Numbered from the stretch's first letter, positions 15,812-25,329 are shown. The stretch: DNA of 64,000 nt from Variovorax paradoxus (GCF_009498455.1 NZ_CP045644.1:5831001-5895000); one strand, 5' to 3'. Made by a program: numbers and translations. Notes: generated by a model from the sequence alone, not told the origin.

Positions 15812-18232
15812 TCACACGAGCGGCGGATCGCTCTCGCGCGCCGGATGGCGGTGCTGCCCCACGCTCGCGATGAAGTCGATGGCGGCGGCGTCCGCATGGG
15901 CCGCGTCCGCGAGGATCAGCCCCGGGTCGGGCGTGCCGTCGGGCAGCGCCAGCGGAATGCCCGCCTCGGTCAGCAGGGCCTGCGAGGCGCCGAGCGCGAG
16001 GATGGTCTTGCCGTGGCGGTACTGGTCCTTCACGAACTCCACCGTGTGGCCGTCGGCGATGAGCGCTTCCACGGCGGCCAGGCCGTCGGGCAGCACCAGC
16101 GCATCGAACAGGAAGCCCGGGCTGTTCTCCATGCTCGCATCGGCTTCCAGCGGGGGCGTGCCCGCCACGGCGCAGGTGCCCAGGCGCGAGGCGACCAGCC
16201 GCGGCACGGCCCCGGCCGCCACCAGCGCGCCGAGCAGCGTGCCCAGCGAGGCGCCGTCCGCGCCGTCGGCCACGAGCATCGCGATCTTGCGCGTGCGGAT
16301 GCCGCCGTCGCCGGGGCGCGCCGTGAGCGACAGCGCAGGCGAGCGGTCGACCTCGGGCGTGGGCGGCGTTTCCATGGCGCGGGGCAGCGGCGCGGGCAGC
16401 GCCATGCCCAGGCCCTCGGCCACGCGTGCGGCGAGGTCGGGCGATGCGTTGTGCAGGCTGGCCACCACGCGCTCGCGCACGGCGGGCACCGTCACCTTCG
16501 ACAGCTCGAAGCGGAAGGCGGCGGCGATGTGCGCCTGCTCCCACGGCGTCTGGCTCTCGAAGAACAACCGCGCCTGCGCGTAGTGCTCGGCAAACTTCAC
16601 GGGCTTGGCGCGCACCTTGTCGCTGCTCTCCTTCGCGTCGAGCCGCCGCGCGATGCTCTCGAAGCCCTGCCCCGCGCCGGCCTGGAACGGGCAACCGCCG
16701 CCGAGCGAGTTGGGCTCGTAGGCCGAGCGCCCGCGGTGGATGGCCTGGCGGTGCATGCCGTCGCGCTGGTTGTTGTGCACGGGCGCGATCGGCGCATTGA
16801 TCGGCAGCTCATGGAAGTTGGGACCACCCAGGCGCGAGATCTGCGTGTCGACGTACGAGTGGATGCGCCCGGCCAGCAGCGGGTCGTTGGTGAAGTCGAT
16901 GCCGGGCACCACGTGCGCCGCGCAGAACGCGACCTGCTCGGTCTCGGCAAAGAAGTTGTCGGGGTTGCGGTTGAGCACCATGCGGCCCACGATCTGCACC
17001 GGCACGAGTTCCTCGGGCACGATCTTCGTCGCGTCGAGGACGTCGAAGCTGAACTGCTCGGCCTGCTCCTCCGTGAAGATCTGCAGGCCCAGTTCCCATT
17101 CGGGGTATTCGCCCGCGTCGATCGCCTCCCAGAGGTCGCGGCGGTGGTAGTCGGGGTCGGCGCCCGAGATCTTCACCGCCTCGTCCCACACCAGCGAGTG
17201 CGTGCCGAGCTTGGGTTGCCAGTGGAACTTCACGAGCACCGATTCGCCCGCCTCGTTGACGAGCCGGAAGGTGTGCACGCCAAAGCCCTGCATCGTGCGG
17301 TAGCTGCGCGGAATGGCGCGGTCGCTCATCTGCCACATCAGCATGTGGGTGCTCTCGGGCATGAGCGACACGAAGTCCCAGTAGGTGTCGTGCGCCGAGG
17401 CTGCCTGCGGCATCGCGTGGTGCGGCTCGGGCTTCACGGCGTGCACGAGGTCGGGGAACTTCATCGCATCCTGGATGAAGAACACCGGCATGTTGTTGCC
17501 CACGAGGTCCCAGTTGCCCTCGTCGGTGTAGAACTTGACGGCGAAGCCGCGCACGTCGCGCGCCGTGTCCTTGGAACCGCGCTCGCCGGCCACGGTCGAG
17601 AAGCGCACGAACACCGGCGTCACCTTGCCGGCCGCCTGGAACGGCGCGGCGCGCGTGTACTGCGTGAGCGGCTCGTAGCACTCGAAGAAACCGTGCGCGC
17701 CCGAGCCGCGCGCATGCACGATGCGCTCGGGAATGCGCTCATGGTCGAAGTGCGTGATCTTCTCGCGCAGGATGAAGTCTTCGAGCAGCACCGGCCCGCG
17801 CGCGCCGGCCTTGAGCGAATTCTGGTTGTCGGCAATGCGCACGCCCTGGTTGGTCGTGAGCGTCTGCCCGCCCGAATCGACGCGCACGCGGTCCAGCGTG
17901 TCGATGGTGGCGTTGGTGCCTGCCGGCGCCACCGTGCCGGTCTTGCCCGACGCGTTCGACTCCGACGGTGTGCTGCCCGTGGGCAGGCGCGACGGCGGCT
18001 GCGTGTGCAGTCCCACCGGCGGCACCGTGCCGTGCTCGAGCGGCTTGTTGGTGTTGGCCGGCATCGCCGCGGCCAGCATCTGCGTCTCGATCGCTTTCTG
18101 CGCGGGAATGTCGCCCTTGCCCGCGGCGGGCGGCGCGGCGTGTGCGGGGCCGCTGTCGGTGTTGCGGGCCGCGGCGCGGGCGGCATCGAGCGCGGCCGGG
18201 GCCGGCGCGCTGGCTTTGGGTGTCTTGGGCAT
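15812..18232 (-). CDS. katE: large-subunit (HPII-type) catalase with DJ-1-like C-terminal domain
   Basis: 806-residue clade II catalase, which degrades hydrogen peroxide in the cytoplasm. After an 80-residue Ala/Pro-rich N-terminus the core begins at [20 protein letters not shown]. Catalytic His is in [12 protein letters not shown], Asn in [13 protein letters not shown] and the proximal haem Tyr in [18 protein letters not shown]. From about residue 660 a flavodoxin/DJ-1-like domain follows ([33 protein letters not shown]), as in E. coli HPII. The ATG at 18232 was chosen because homology begins soon after; the ribosome site is weak. Stationary-phase control is usual for this family. Confidence 0.96.
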   Translation of the reverse strand: MPKTPKASAPAPAALDAARAAARNTDSGPAHAAPPAAGKGDIPAQKAIETQMLAAAMPANTNKPLEHGTVPPVGLHTQPPSRLPTGSTPSESNASGKTGTVAPAGTNATIDTLDRVRVDSGGQTLTTNQGVRIADNQNSLKAGARGPVLLEDFILREKITHFDHERIPERIVHARGSGAHGFFECYEPLTQYTRAAPFQAAGKVTPVFVRFSTVAGERGSKDTARDVRGFAVKFYTDEGNWDLVGNNMPVFFIQDAMKFPDLVHAVKPEPHHAMPQAASAHDTYWDFVSLMPESTHMLMWQMSDRAIPRSYRTMQGFGVHTFRLVNEAGESVLVKFHWQPKLGTHSLVWDEAVKISGADPDYHRRDLWEAIDAGEYPEWELGLQIFTEEQAEQFSFDVLDATKIVPEELVPVQIVGRMVLNRNPDNFFAETEQVAFCAAHVVPGIDFTNDPLLAGRIHSYVDTQISRLGGPNFHELPINAPIAPVHNNQRDGMHRQAIHRGRSAYEPNSLGGGCPFQAGAGQGFESIARRLDAKESSDKVRAKPVKFAEHYAQARLFFESQTPWEQAHIAAAFRFELSKVTVPAVRERVVASLHNASPDLAARVAEGLGMALPAPLPRAMETPPTPEVDRSPALSLTARPGDGGIRTRKIAMLVADGADGASLGTLLGALVAAGAVPRLVASRLGTCAVAGTPPLEADASMENSPGFLFDALVLPDGLAAVEALIADGHTVEFVKDQYRHGKTILALGASQALLTEAGIPLALPDGTPDPGLILADAAHADAAAIDFIASVGQHRHPARESDPPLV

Positions 18233-18288
18233 GGTGGAAATTTCCGTGGGTGGGTTCGAGGAAAAAAAGCTCAACGTAGGGCGCGAAA

Positions 18289-19275
18289 TCAGGCGGGCCT
18301 GTAGGACGCCGCAGGCAATTCGATGCCGTCCATTTCATCGATGCGGGCGAAGCGGTCGTCGTCGCCCAGGCCGGTGCGAAGGCCCAGGCGTTGGGCTAGG
18401 TGGGCGGCGTCGTAGGGCGCGTGCACCTTGATGTCGTTGTCGAAGTAGCAATACACGTCGCGCCGCCCGCGCCGTGCGGCGACCGAAGAGGCCAGCGCCG
18501 CATCGGCCACCTGGCGCCCGGCGCGCCAGGCCCGGATGCGCGCGGCCCAGCGGTCGAGCGCGGCATCGCCGTAGCCGCTGGCGTAGAGCTCCTTGTCGCC
18601 ATGCAGGCGCAGGTAGACAAAGTCGGCCGTGAGGTCTTCGATGAGCGGCCACCGACCGGCCGTGTCGGCGACCACGAGCGCCACGCCATGGCGGCGCAGC
18701 AGCGCGATGAAGTCGGGGTCGACGAAGCTCGCGTGCCGCACCTCGACGGCATGGCGCACACGCAACCCGCGCGGCGCCTTCAGCACCGAGCGGCCGTTCA
18801 GCCGCTCGTCGTGCGCGCGCGCCAGCGCCATTGCCGAACGCGCGTCGTGCGGCAACAGCGACAGAAAGTCGTCCATGCGCTGCGCATCGAACCGCATGCG
18901 CGGCGGCAGCTGCCAGAGGATGGGGCCGAGCTTCTTTCCCAGCGCCAGCACGCCCGACGCCAAAAAGTTCGCGAGCGCCGTGCGCACGTCGTCCAGGTGC
19001 AGCATGTGCGTGATGTAGCGCGAGCCCTTGACCGCGAACACGAAGCCTTCAGGCGTCTCGTCGTGCCATGACCGGTAGGACGTGGGGCGCTGCAACGAAT
19101 AGAACGACCCGTTGAGCTCGATGCTCGGCAGCATGCGCGAGGCGTAAGCGAGTTCTTTCTTCTGCGCCAGCCCGCGCGGATAGAAGCGGCCCCGCCACGG
19201 CGCGTAGCGCCAGCCGGAGATGCCGATGCGGACCTCGGCGCGCGGACGGGTGGCGCGTTCAGGCCGACTTGCCAA
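18289..19275 (-). CDS. DUF72 (YecE-like) TIM-barrel protein
   Basis: 328-residue DUF72 family member of unknown biochemical role. Family landmarks are IGISGWRYAPWRGRFYP at the N-terminus, IELNGSFYSLQRPTSY, FVFAVKGSRYITH, VEVRHASFVD and a C-terminal YCYFDNDIKVHAPYDA. The probable start is a TTG at 19275, preceded by GAGG with 7 nt spacing. It lies inside the last codons of the upstream hemerythrin gene (17-bp overlap), so translation is probably coupled. Confidence 0.88.
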   Translation of the reverse strand: MASRPERATRPRAEVRIGISGWRYAPWRGRFYPRGLAQKKELAYASRMLPSIELNGSFYSLQRPTSYRSWHDETPEGFVFAVKGSRYITHMLHLDDVRTALANFLASGVLALGKKLGPILWQLPPRMRFDAQRMDDFLSLLPHDARSAMALARAHDERLNGRSVLKAPRGLRVRHAVEVRHASFVDPDFIALLRRHGVALVVADTAGRWPLIEDLTADFVYLRLHGDKELYASGYGDAALDRWAARIRAWRAGRQVADAALASSVAARRGRRDVYCYFDNDIKVHAPYDAAHLAQRLGLRTGLGDDDRFARIDEMDGIELPAASYRPA

Positions 19276-19870
19276 CCTTGAACCTCGACAGGTCCAGATG
19301 CCCGCTGCGCCGCGCCACGAGCAGCCCCAACGCGGTCACGCCGACCATCGCCAGCGCCACGGTGTGGCCCGACACGGCGCGGCCCATGTCGAGCGCAATC
19401 TCGCCGCTGCGCGGGCGCACCAGTTGCAGGCGCCGCTTCGTCATCTGCATGCCGAGCTCGCCCAGCTGGTCGGCCAGCAGGCGCTCGGCCTCCGGCAGCA
19501 CCAGCGTTTCCTCGTCGGCCACGTGGTGCATCACGTCGCGCATGAGGTCGGCCACGGTCTCGTCGTAGCCGGTGGTGTCGGGCTCCATCTGGCGCAGCTG
19601 CCCGATGAGGCGCCGCATCTCCTGGTGCTCCTCCAGCGACTTGGCGATGACGTCGTTCTGCGTCACCGCGCGCACCGCGGGATAGAAGATTTCTTCCTCG
19701 AGCTGCGCATGGACCTCGAGCGCGGTGCACAGCGTGTTGGCCAGCCCCTTCTTCACGCGCGACGGCGAATCGGGCCGGTACTGGTGGAAGGTGGACATCA
19801 CGTGCGTGTGGTCCAGCCGGATCATGTTCGTGGCGCTCGGGAACAGCGGGGACAAGAGTTTTTTCGTCAC
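19259..19870 (-). CDS. membrane-anchored hemerythrin HHE protein
   Basis: 203-residue protein with a four-helix HHE domain that should bind a di-iron centre for O2, NO or iron sensing or storage. Ligand candidates are His in IRLDHTHVMS, HxxxE in HAQLEEEIFYP, His in LEEHQEMRRL and HxxxE in HHVADEETLVLPEAE. Near residues 165-187 is a single hydrophobic helix (VALAMVGVTALGLLVA), so the domain is probably tethered to the inner membrane. The start is GTG at 19870, with a perfect AGGAGG 6 nt upstream. It is co-transcribed with the DUF72 gene. A CCTACG element lies about 70 bp upstream. Confidence 0.88.
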   Translation of the reverse strand: MTKKLLSPLFPSATNMIRLDHTHVMSTFHQYRPDSPSRVKKGLANTLCTALEVHAQLEEEIFYPAVRAVTQNDVIAKSLEEHQEMRRLIGQLRQMEPDTTGYDETVADLMRDVMHHVADEETLVLPEAERLLADQLGELGMQMTKRRLQLVRPRSGEIALDMGRAVSGHTVALAMVGVTALGLLVARRSGHLDLSRFKVGKSA

Positions 19871-20000
19871 AGGCAACCTCCTGGGTGGGGACAGGAAAGA
19901 AAAACAGAGGCCACCGTGAAACGCCGCGCGCGCTGCGTGCGTAGGAAAGCGTCGTGTCCCGATGGCAGTGCCGGGGAGCCGCTGCAACAAGTCGCCACAC

Positions 20001-20028
20001 GCGGGAAGGCGCGGGAAGGCGCGGGAAG
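20001..20028. repeat. 10-bp tandem repeat, 2.8 copies
   Basis: Unit GCGGGAAGGC repeated head to tail, with the last copy diverging after GCGGGAAG. It lies about 107 bp before the homospermidine synthase start and between the divergent hemerythrin and homospermidine synthase genes. The period is close to one DNA turn. Confidence 0.85.
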
Positions 20029-20134
20029 AAAAGCACTTTCCTGCAACCGTGCGCGGCGCCGTCCGACGGCGGCCCCGCACGGCGCGGGACGAACGTGGCA
20101 GCGTGTTCTGCAAGGAGCAAACCCGGAGTTCGCC

Positions 20135-21562
20135 ATGGCCACAACCTCGAAAAAGAAAGCCCCGGCCCGCTTCAACGGCCGCATCCTCATGCTCGGTTTC
20201 GGCCTCATCGGCCAGGCCACCGCGCCACTGCTGTTGAAGCACTTCGGCATTTCTCCCGATCGCCTGCGGGTCGTGACGCGCAGCGAGGACCGCTCGGGCG
20301 TCGCGGCCAAACTGGGCATCGGGTTCACGGTGGCGCCCCTCGACGAAGGCAACCACGAGGCACTGCTCGCGCCGCTGCTCGCGCCGGGTGACTTCCTCTT
20401 GAACCTGTCGGTCAACGTGTCGAGCCTGGCGCTGATCCGCCTGTGCCGTGCGCGCGGCGCCTTCTACCTGGACACCTGCAACGAGCCCTGGCCGGGGCGG
20501 TACGACGACCCGTCGCTGCCGTTGTCGCGGCGCTCCAACTACAACCTGCGCGAAGAGGTGCTCGCGTACCGCCTCGACAAGCGCGACGGCCCCACGGCGG
20601 TGATCACCATGGGCGCCAACCCCGGGCTCGTGTCGGCGCTGGTCAAGCAGGCCCTGCTCGACATGGCGGCCGACCAGGCGCTGAAGGTTGAAATGCCCGG
20701 CAGCTACGAAGAGTGGGCCCGGCTCGCGCGGCAGCTCGGCATCCGCGTGATCCACATCGCCGAGCGCGACACCCAGACCGCGCGCGAGCGCAAGGCGCCG
20801 GGCGAGTTCGTCAACACCTGGTCGGTCGACGGCTTCGTCGACGAGGGCCTGCAGCCCGCCGAACTGGGCTGGGGCACCCACGAGCGCCACTGGCCGGCCG
20901 ACGCCGCGCGCCACGGTTTCGGCAGCGACGCGGCCATCTACCTGCGCCGCCCCGGCGTCGGCACGCGCGTGCGCAGCTGGACACCGCTCGAAGGCCCCTA
21001 CCACGGCTTCCTGGTGACGCATGCCGAATCGATCTCCATCGCCGACCACCTCACGCTGCGCGAGAACGGCGCCGTGGTGTACCGCCCGACCGTGCACTAC
21101 GCCTACCACCCCTGCGACGACGCCGTGCTGTCGCTGCACGAAATGGCGGGCAAGAACTGGCAGCGCCAGCCGCGCCACCGCATCGTGCGCGAGGAGATCG
21201 TGCAGGGCATGGACGAACTGGGCGTGCTGCTCATGGGCAACGACAAGGGCGTGTACTGGTACGGCTCGCGCCTGACGATCGAACAGGCCCGCAAGCTCGC
21301 GCCCTTCAACAGCGCCACCAGCCTGCAGGTGGTGGCCGGCATCCTCGGCGGCATGGCCTGGGCCTTGCAGAACCCCGACGCCGGCGTGGTCGAGCCCGAC
21401 GACCTCGACCACCGCGTGGTGCTCGAAGCCGCCCTGCCCTATCTCGGCGAGATGGCCGGCGTGTACGGCGCGTGGACGCCGCTGACCGACCGCAGCCCGC
21501 TGTTCGACGAGGCCACCGACCCGGACGACCCCTGGCAGTTCCTCAACTTCAGGGTGGGCTGA
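20135..21562 (+). CDS. homospermidine synthase
   Basis: 475-residue NAD-dependent enzyme that joins two putrescines (or putrescine and spermidine) to make sym-homospermidine. The Rossmann motif is ILMLGFGLIGQATAPLLL. Strong family blocks are LNLSVNVSSLALIRL, YLDTCNEPWPGRYDD, MGANPGLVSALVKQAL, GLQPAELGWGTHERHWP, VTHAESISIADHLTLR and DPWQFLNFRVG. Length is normal for the bacterial type. GGAG lies 6 nt before the ATG. One base separates it from the downstream FAD oxidoreductase, forming a polyamine-related pair. Confidence 0.93.
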   Translation: MATTSKKKAPARFNGRILMLGFGLIGQATAPLLLKHFGISPDRLRVVTRSEDRSGVAAKLGIGFTVAPLDEGNHEALLAPLLAPGDFLLNLSVNVSSLALIRLCRARGAFYLDTCNEPWPGRYDDPSLPLSRRSNYNLREEVLAYRLDKRDGPTAVITMGANPGLVSALVKQALLDMAADQALKVEMPGSYEEWARLARQLGIRVIHIAERDTQTARERKAPGEFVNTWSVDGFVDEGLQPAELGWGTHERHWPADAARHGFGSDAAIYLRRPGVGTRVRSWTPLEGPYHGFLVTHAESISIADHLTLRENGAVVYRPTVHYAYHPCDDAVLSLHEMAGKNWQRQPRHRIVREEIVQGMDELGVLLMGNDKGVYWYGSRLTIEQARKLAPFNSATSLQVVAGILGGMAWALQNPDAGVVEPDDLDHRVVLEAALPYLGEMAGVYGAWTPLTDRSPLFDEATDPDDPWQFLNFRVG

Positions 21563-21563
21563 C

Positions 21564-22868
21564 ATGCTGCTGCAGAAAGAACTCGGCGTCGTCGAGAACT
21601 CGTACTACGAAGCCAGCGTGGCGCGGCCCGCCGTGAGCCCCGCGCTGGAGGGCACGGTGCAGGCCGACGTGTGCGTGGTGGGCGGCGGCTACGCGGGGCT
21701 CTCGGCGGCGCTGGAGCTGGCGCTGCGTGGCCATGCCGTGGTGCTGCTCGAGGCGCAGCGCGTGGGCTGGGGCGCCTCGGGGCGCAACGGCGGCCAGGCG
21801 ATCGTGGGCTTCGGCTCCGACGGCGAGCGCGCCATCGAGCGCCAGCTGCCGCGCGAAGACGCCCGCCGCGCCTTCGCCATCACCGAGGAAGGCCTCGACC
21901 TGCTGCGCGACCGCATCGCCACGCATGCCATCGCCTGCGAGTGGCAGCCCGGCTACCTGAGCCTGTCGGTCAAGCCCTCGCGCACCAAGGCGCTGCGCCA
22001 CTGGATGGACCATGTGGAGGCGCTGTACGGCTATCCGCTCGAATGGATACCGCCGGCGGACATCGGGCAGTGGGTGGCCAGCGCGCGTTTTCATGCGGGC
22101 GTGTTCGACACCCGCTCGGGCCACCTGCATCCGTTGAAGTACTGCCTGGGCCTGGCGGGCGCCGCGCGTGGGGCTGGCGTGCGCATGCACGAGAACTCGG
22201 TGGCCTACCTCATCGAGCGCGGCGACCGGCCGGTGGTGAAGACGGCCCAGGGCGAGGTGCATTGCAACTTCGTCGTGCTCGCCGGCAACGTGTACCTCGC
22301 GGAGTACGGCGACTCGCTCGCGCCGTCGATCTCGACGCGCATCATGCCGGTGGGTACCTACATGATCGCCACCGAGCCGCTGGGCGCGTCGCGTGCCGAT
22401 GCGCTGCTGCGCCACCGCGCGGCCGCGTCCGACACCAACTTCGTGCTCGACTACTTCCGCGTGAGTGCCGACCACCGCCTGTTGTTCGGCGCGGGCGACA
22501 GCTACAGCGCGAGCACGCCGCGCCACCTCGTGCGCAAGATCCGGGCGAACCTGCTGAAGGTGTTTCCGCAGCTGTCGGACGTGGACATTCCCTTCGCCTG
22601 GGGCGGCTTCGCCGACATCACGATGAACCGCTCGCCGGACTTCGGCCGCATCGACGCCAACATCTACTACCTGCAGGGCTTCTCAGGCCACGGGCTGGTG
22701 ACGAGCGGCATGGCCGGCAAGCTCGCGGCCGAAGCCATCGCGGGACAGGCCGAGCGCTTCGACCTGTTCGCGCGGCTCACGCACCGCGGCTTTCCCGGCG
22801 GCGCGCGGCTGCGCACGCCGGCCCTGGTGCTGGGCATGCTGTTCTTCCGGCTGCGCGACATGCTCTGA
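21564..22868 (+). CDS. FAD-dependent amine oxidase, PuuB-like (DAO family)
   Basis: 434-residue D-amino-acid-oxidase-fold flavoprotein. The dinucleotide motif is VCVVGGGYAGLSAALELA, followed by GWGASGRNGGQAIVGFG, typical of gamma-glutamylputrescine oxidase-like enzymes. The C-terminal FAD block is YYLQGFSGHGLVTSGMAGKLAAEAI. It starts one base after the homospermidine synthase stop, so both are probably one transcript. The likely substrate is a polyamine or gamma-glutamyl-polyamine; that is inference from family and neighbour. No puuA-like ligase is present here. Confidence 0.85.
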   Translation: MLLQKELGVVENSYYEASVARPAVSPALEGTVQADVCVVGGGYAGLSAALELALRGHAVVLLEAQRVGWGASGRNGGQAIVGFGSDGERAIERQLPREDARRAFAITEEGLDLLRDRIATHAIACEWQPGYLSLSVKPSRTKALRHWMDHVEALYGYPLEWIPPADIGQWVASARFHAGVFDTRSGHLHPLKYCLGLAGAARGAGVRMHENSVAYLIERGDRPVVKTAQGEVHCNFVVLAGNVYLAEYGDSLAPSISTRIMPVGTYMIATEPLGASRADALLRHRAAASDTNFVLDYFRVSADHRLLFGAGDSYSASTPRHLVRKIRANLLKVFPQLSDVDIPFAWGGFADITMNRSPDFGRIDANIYYLQGFSGHGLVTSGMAGKLAAEAIAGQAERFDLFARLTHRGFPGGARLRTPALVLGMLFFRLRDML

Positions 22869-22874
22869 CGCCGG

Positions 22875-23216
22875 CTATTTCTTGCGGGGGCGCGAGTTCG
22901 AACTGCCCGGCGGCGGTGCCGGCGAAGGCCGCGTTTCCTCCGGGTTGCGGCGGGTCAGGCCGCCCGTGGAAGAGTCGCCGCCCGGGCGCTCGGTGCGTCG
23001 CACCTCCGGCGGGCCCTTGCGCTCGTCGATCGGGTCCGACGTTCTTCCTGTGTCGACGGTGCGCGCCGGATTGGCCGGTGTCTTAGCCGCATTGCCTTGC
23101 GTGCTCGGCGCCACGGTGCCCTTGGGATTGCCCGTGGACGATCCCTGGGCATGGGCACCGCCCGCGGCGGCCAGGGCGACCAGCAGCGCGGCAAAAAGGG
23201 GCATCGTTCTGGGCAT
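22875..23216 (-). CDS. small secreted disordered protein
   Basis: 113 residues with a clear Sec signal peptide (LFAALLVALAAAGGAHA, cleavage near residue 23). The remainder is rich in Pro, Gly, Arg and Thr and has no recognisable domain. AAGGAG precedes the ATG at 23216. It is the last of three consecutive small minus-strand genes and convergent with the amine oxidase gene, 6 bp apart. Function unknown; the composition is hydrophilin-like. Confidence 0.6.
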   Translation of the reverse strand: MPRTMPLFAALLVALAAAGGAHAQGSSTGNPKGTVAPSTQGNAAKTPANPARTVDTGRTSDPIDERKGPPEVRRTERPGGDSSTGGLTRRNPEETRPSPAPPPGSSNSRPRKK

Positions 23217-23253
23217 CGGTTCTCTCCTTGTGCGCAGGGAAGGCGTCGCGCGC

Positions 23254-23538
23254 TCAGGGCCGCGGCTTCGGTGGAGGCGGCGGCGTCTCCTCGTTGGTTT
23301 CGGTCTCCAGGTCCTCATGCAGGCCGAACGCATCCGAACCGTCGGCCTTCGTGGCCTCGACGTTCTTGCGCTTGCCGGCCATGCGCTCGGCGGGCGCGGG
23401 CTTCGACACCTCGCCCGACGTGTGCTTTCCCTTGTCCTTGGGCACGAAGGCTTCGCCGGCGCCGATGTTGTCGACCGTGCCGTCGGTCGTGGGGCGGCTG
23501 CCGTCGCCGCTGCCCAGCACGTGGTTGTCGCGCGTCAT
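23254..23538 (-). CDS. small hydrophilic disordered protein
   Basis: 94 residues, charged and Pro-rich, with no hydrophobic core. The central segment TVDNIGAGEAFVPKDKGKH is the only motif-like stretch, and the end is a Pro run. The start shares ATGA with the stop of the upstream small gene, so translation is coupled. Function unknown. The coupling and GC-ending codons support it as a real gene. Confidence 0.6.
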   Translation of the reverse strand: MTRDNHVLGSGDGSRPTTDGTVDNIGAGEAFVPKDKGKHTSGEVSKPAPAERMAGKRKNVEATKADGSDAFGLHEDLETETNEETPPPPPKPRP

Positions 23539-23798
23539 GACTGGCCCCTGCGCCGCGCGGGGTCGCTCGGCCCGTTGGTGCGCGACAGCTGCTCCGCCGG
23601 CGGGCCGAGTTGGCCGCTGTCGCCGCCCGCAGCCTGCGTGGTGCCGCCGTCGCGCACGCGGCTGCGGCCGGAAATGATTTCATCGTCGTCGAAGTTCAGC
23701 GGCGCCGTATCGGGCGTACCGCCGCTTTCGACGCGGGTGCGTGGCTTCGGCGGAGAACCCGTCGTGGGGGCGTCCTTCGGGGGTCGGTTCGGTGCCAT
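23535..23798 (-). CDS. small hydrophilic disordered protein
   Basis: 87 residues, Pro/Gly/Asp-rich, with the acidic patch LNFDDDEIISGRSR and little predicted order. AAGGA lies about 9 nt before the ATG. It heads a three-gene run with the next two small genes (ATGA overlap to 23254-23538). No known family recognised. Confidence 0.6.
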   Translation of the reverse strand: MAPNRPPKDAPTTGSPPKPRTRVESGGTPDTAPLNFDDDEIISGRSRVRDGGTTQAAGGDSGQLGPPAEQLSRTNGPSDPARRRGQS

Positions 23799-23840
23799 GG
23801 TTCCGGTTCCTTCATCAACTCATTGAATTTGCTCGGCGCG

Positions 23841-24029
23841 TCAGGCGTTTCGGGGGCCTGCGCCGCGCGCCATCTCGATGGCGCCTTCCGCGAAGGCGAC
23901 CAGTTCGTCGGTGAGCGGTGCACCGGGCGCCAGCACGCCGACGCGTTCGGCCAGCGCCTGCAGGCGGGCGCGCAGCGAATCGGCCTGCCCGGAAGCAGGC
24001 ACGGGAATGTCGGTATCGAGATCAGCCAT
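23841..24029 (-). CDS. small acidic helical protein
   Basis: 62 residues, with one long amphipathic helix predicted (SLRARLQALAERVGVLAPG, then ELVAFAEGAIEMARG). AAGGAG lies 9 nt before the ATG at 24029; an earlier ATG at 24107 lacks such a site. Function unknown. Confidence 0.55.
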   Translation of the reverse strand: MADLDTDIPVPASGQADSLRARLQALAERVGVLAPGAPLTDELVAFAEGAIEMARGAGPRNA

Positions 24030-24273
24030 GGGTGTGGTCTCCTTGCTTCGATGCGGTGCTTCCTGTCGGTGTCGTGCAGGCCCGGTGTGGACCGCATTCA
24101 TGCCCATGGTCGAAAGCTGTGCAGCCGTTCACTGCGCGGCGAGACCGCGCCCCGGTGCGAGTGCAGTCCTACGGCCCAGGCTCGGGCGCGGTTGCGTAGG
24201 AATTGCCAGCCGCGCACGCACGGCGTTTTCCTTCCCGACAACCGCCGCGCCGGGGACCGAATCCATCGCCTGG

Positions 24274-24300
24274 TCACCGCAATCACCGCAATCACCGCAC
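24274..24300. repeat. 9-bp tandem repeat, 3 copies
   Basis: Unit TCACCGCAA three times, the last ending CAC, followed by further CACC-rich sequence. It lies about 30-55 bp before the DUF6766 gene start, in a 299-bp divergent intergenic region that otherwise shows only a CCTACG element near 24196 on the minus strand. Confidence 0.7.
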
Positions 24301-24328
24301 CCACCACCGCACACGAGGGACTCCGCTC

Positions 24329-24745
24329 ATGAAGCAATCGATCTGGAAACTCTATGGCTTCGCCTGGGTCACGGCAGGCTTCTTTCTCATCTCGCTCATC
24401 GGACACTGGGTGTTCGGCTGGTTCGCGTACGTGAACGAGCAGACGCAGTTCGGCCATCCGGTCGAGTTCAGCGGCTACATGGTCGAGATGCTGCGCGACA
24501 CGCTGGAGAACTGGCAGTCGGAGTTCCTGCAGCTGCTGTGGCAGGTGGCGGGCCTGGCCTTCCTGCTGTACCTCGGTTCGCCGCAGTCGAAGGAAGGCGA
24601 CGACCGGGTCGAAGCCAAGATCGATGCGATCCTGGCCGCGGTCGATCCGCAGAACGCCGACAAGCTCATCGACGAGATCGACCAGGAATACTGCGGCCGC
24701 CACACCGACCCGCGCTGGGCGGCGATGCGCAAGACCGGCAAGTGA
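24329..24745 (+). CDS. DUF6766 family membrane protein
   Basis: 138-residue inner-membrane protein. Two hydrophobic segments are visible: near residues 10-33 (FAWVTAGFFLISLIGHWVFG) and 66-84 (FLQLLWQVAGLAFLLYLG). They flank an aromatic-rich loop with FSGYMVEMLRDTLENWQSEF. The C-terminal tail is soluble and acidic. The composition matches DUF6766 proteins often found in stress loci; no function is known. GAGGGA lies about 8 nt before the chosen ATG. Confidence 0.75.
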   Translation: MKQSIWKLYGFAWVTAGFFLISLIGHWVFGWFAYVNEQTQFGHPVEFSGYMVEMLRDTLENWQSEFLQLLWQVAGLAFLLYLGSPQSKEGDDRVEAKIDAILAAVDPQNADKLIDEIDQEYCGRHTDPRWAAMRKTGK

Positions 24746-24798
24746 GCCGCCCAGGCACGGCGTGCGCCGTGCGTGGGGGCGTGTGCGCCGCGCCGCCG

Positions 24799-25329
24799 TT
24801 ACTTGCCCGCGGTGCGCGTGGCCAGTTCGCGCGCGTGCTTCAGGTGGCCCTGCACGATCGGCAGCATCTTGCCGGCGAGCGCCTTCAGGTCGGCATCCTT
24901 CGCCTCGGCCTGCGTCTTCTTCAGCAGCTTCTCGGTGGCCTCGTGGTCGCCCACGCCCGCCTGCTTCACGTAGCGGCTGTTGAACAGCTCGCCCGACAGC
25001 GCCTTGAACTCCAGCGCCACGGTCTTGTGCATCGGGCCCGGGCCGTCGGGCAGCTCGGTGCCCTTGGCCGACGCGAGCGTCTTCACGTCGGCCAGGCCCT
25101 TCGAGTGATCGTCGACCATCATCTGCGCGAACTTCCTGATCTCGGCGTTCGTGCTTTTATCGAGCGCGAGCTTGCCGGTCTCGACCTCGGCCATGTTGGC
25201 CTGGGCGATGTCCTTGAGCATCGAGGCATCGGCGGCCGCGAGCCGGTCGGCAGCCCACGCGGACGAGACGGACAGCAAGGAAAAAGCGACAGCGGCGGCG
25301 GCCGTGAGGCGGCGAGGGAAACGGTTCAT
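24799..25329 (-). CDS. DUF4142 periplasmic ferritin-like protein
   Basis: 176 residues. A Sec signal peptide (TAAAAVAFSLLSVSSAWA) is followed by a DUF4142 four-helix domain: DASMLKDIAQANMAEVETG, FAQMMVDDHSKGLADV and VGDHEATEKLLKKTQAEA. The family is exported and ferritin-like in fold but of unknown activity, frequent in oxidative or envelope stress regions. AAGGAG precedes the ATG at 25329. A CCTACA element lies about 60 bp upstream. Confidence 0.85.
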   Translation of the reverse strand: MNRFPRRLTAAAAVAFSLLSVSSAWAADRLAAADASMLKDIAQANMAEVETGKLALDKSTNAEIRKFAQMMVDDHSKGLADVKTLASAKGTELPDGPGPMHKTVALEFKALSGELFNSRYVKQAGVGDHEATEKLLKKTQAEAKDADLKALAGKMLPIVQGHLKHARELATRTAGK

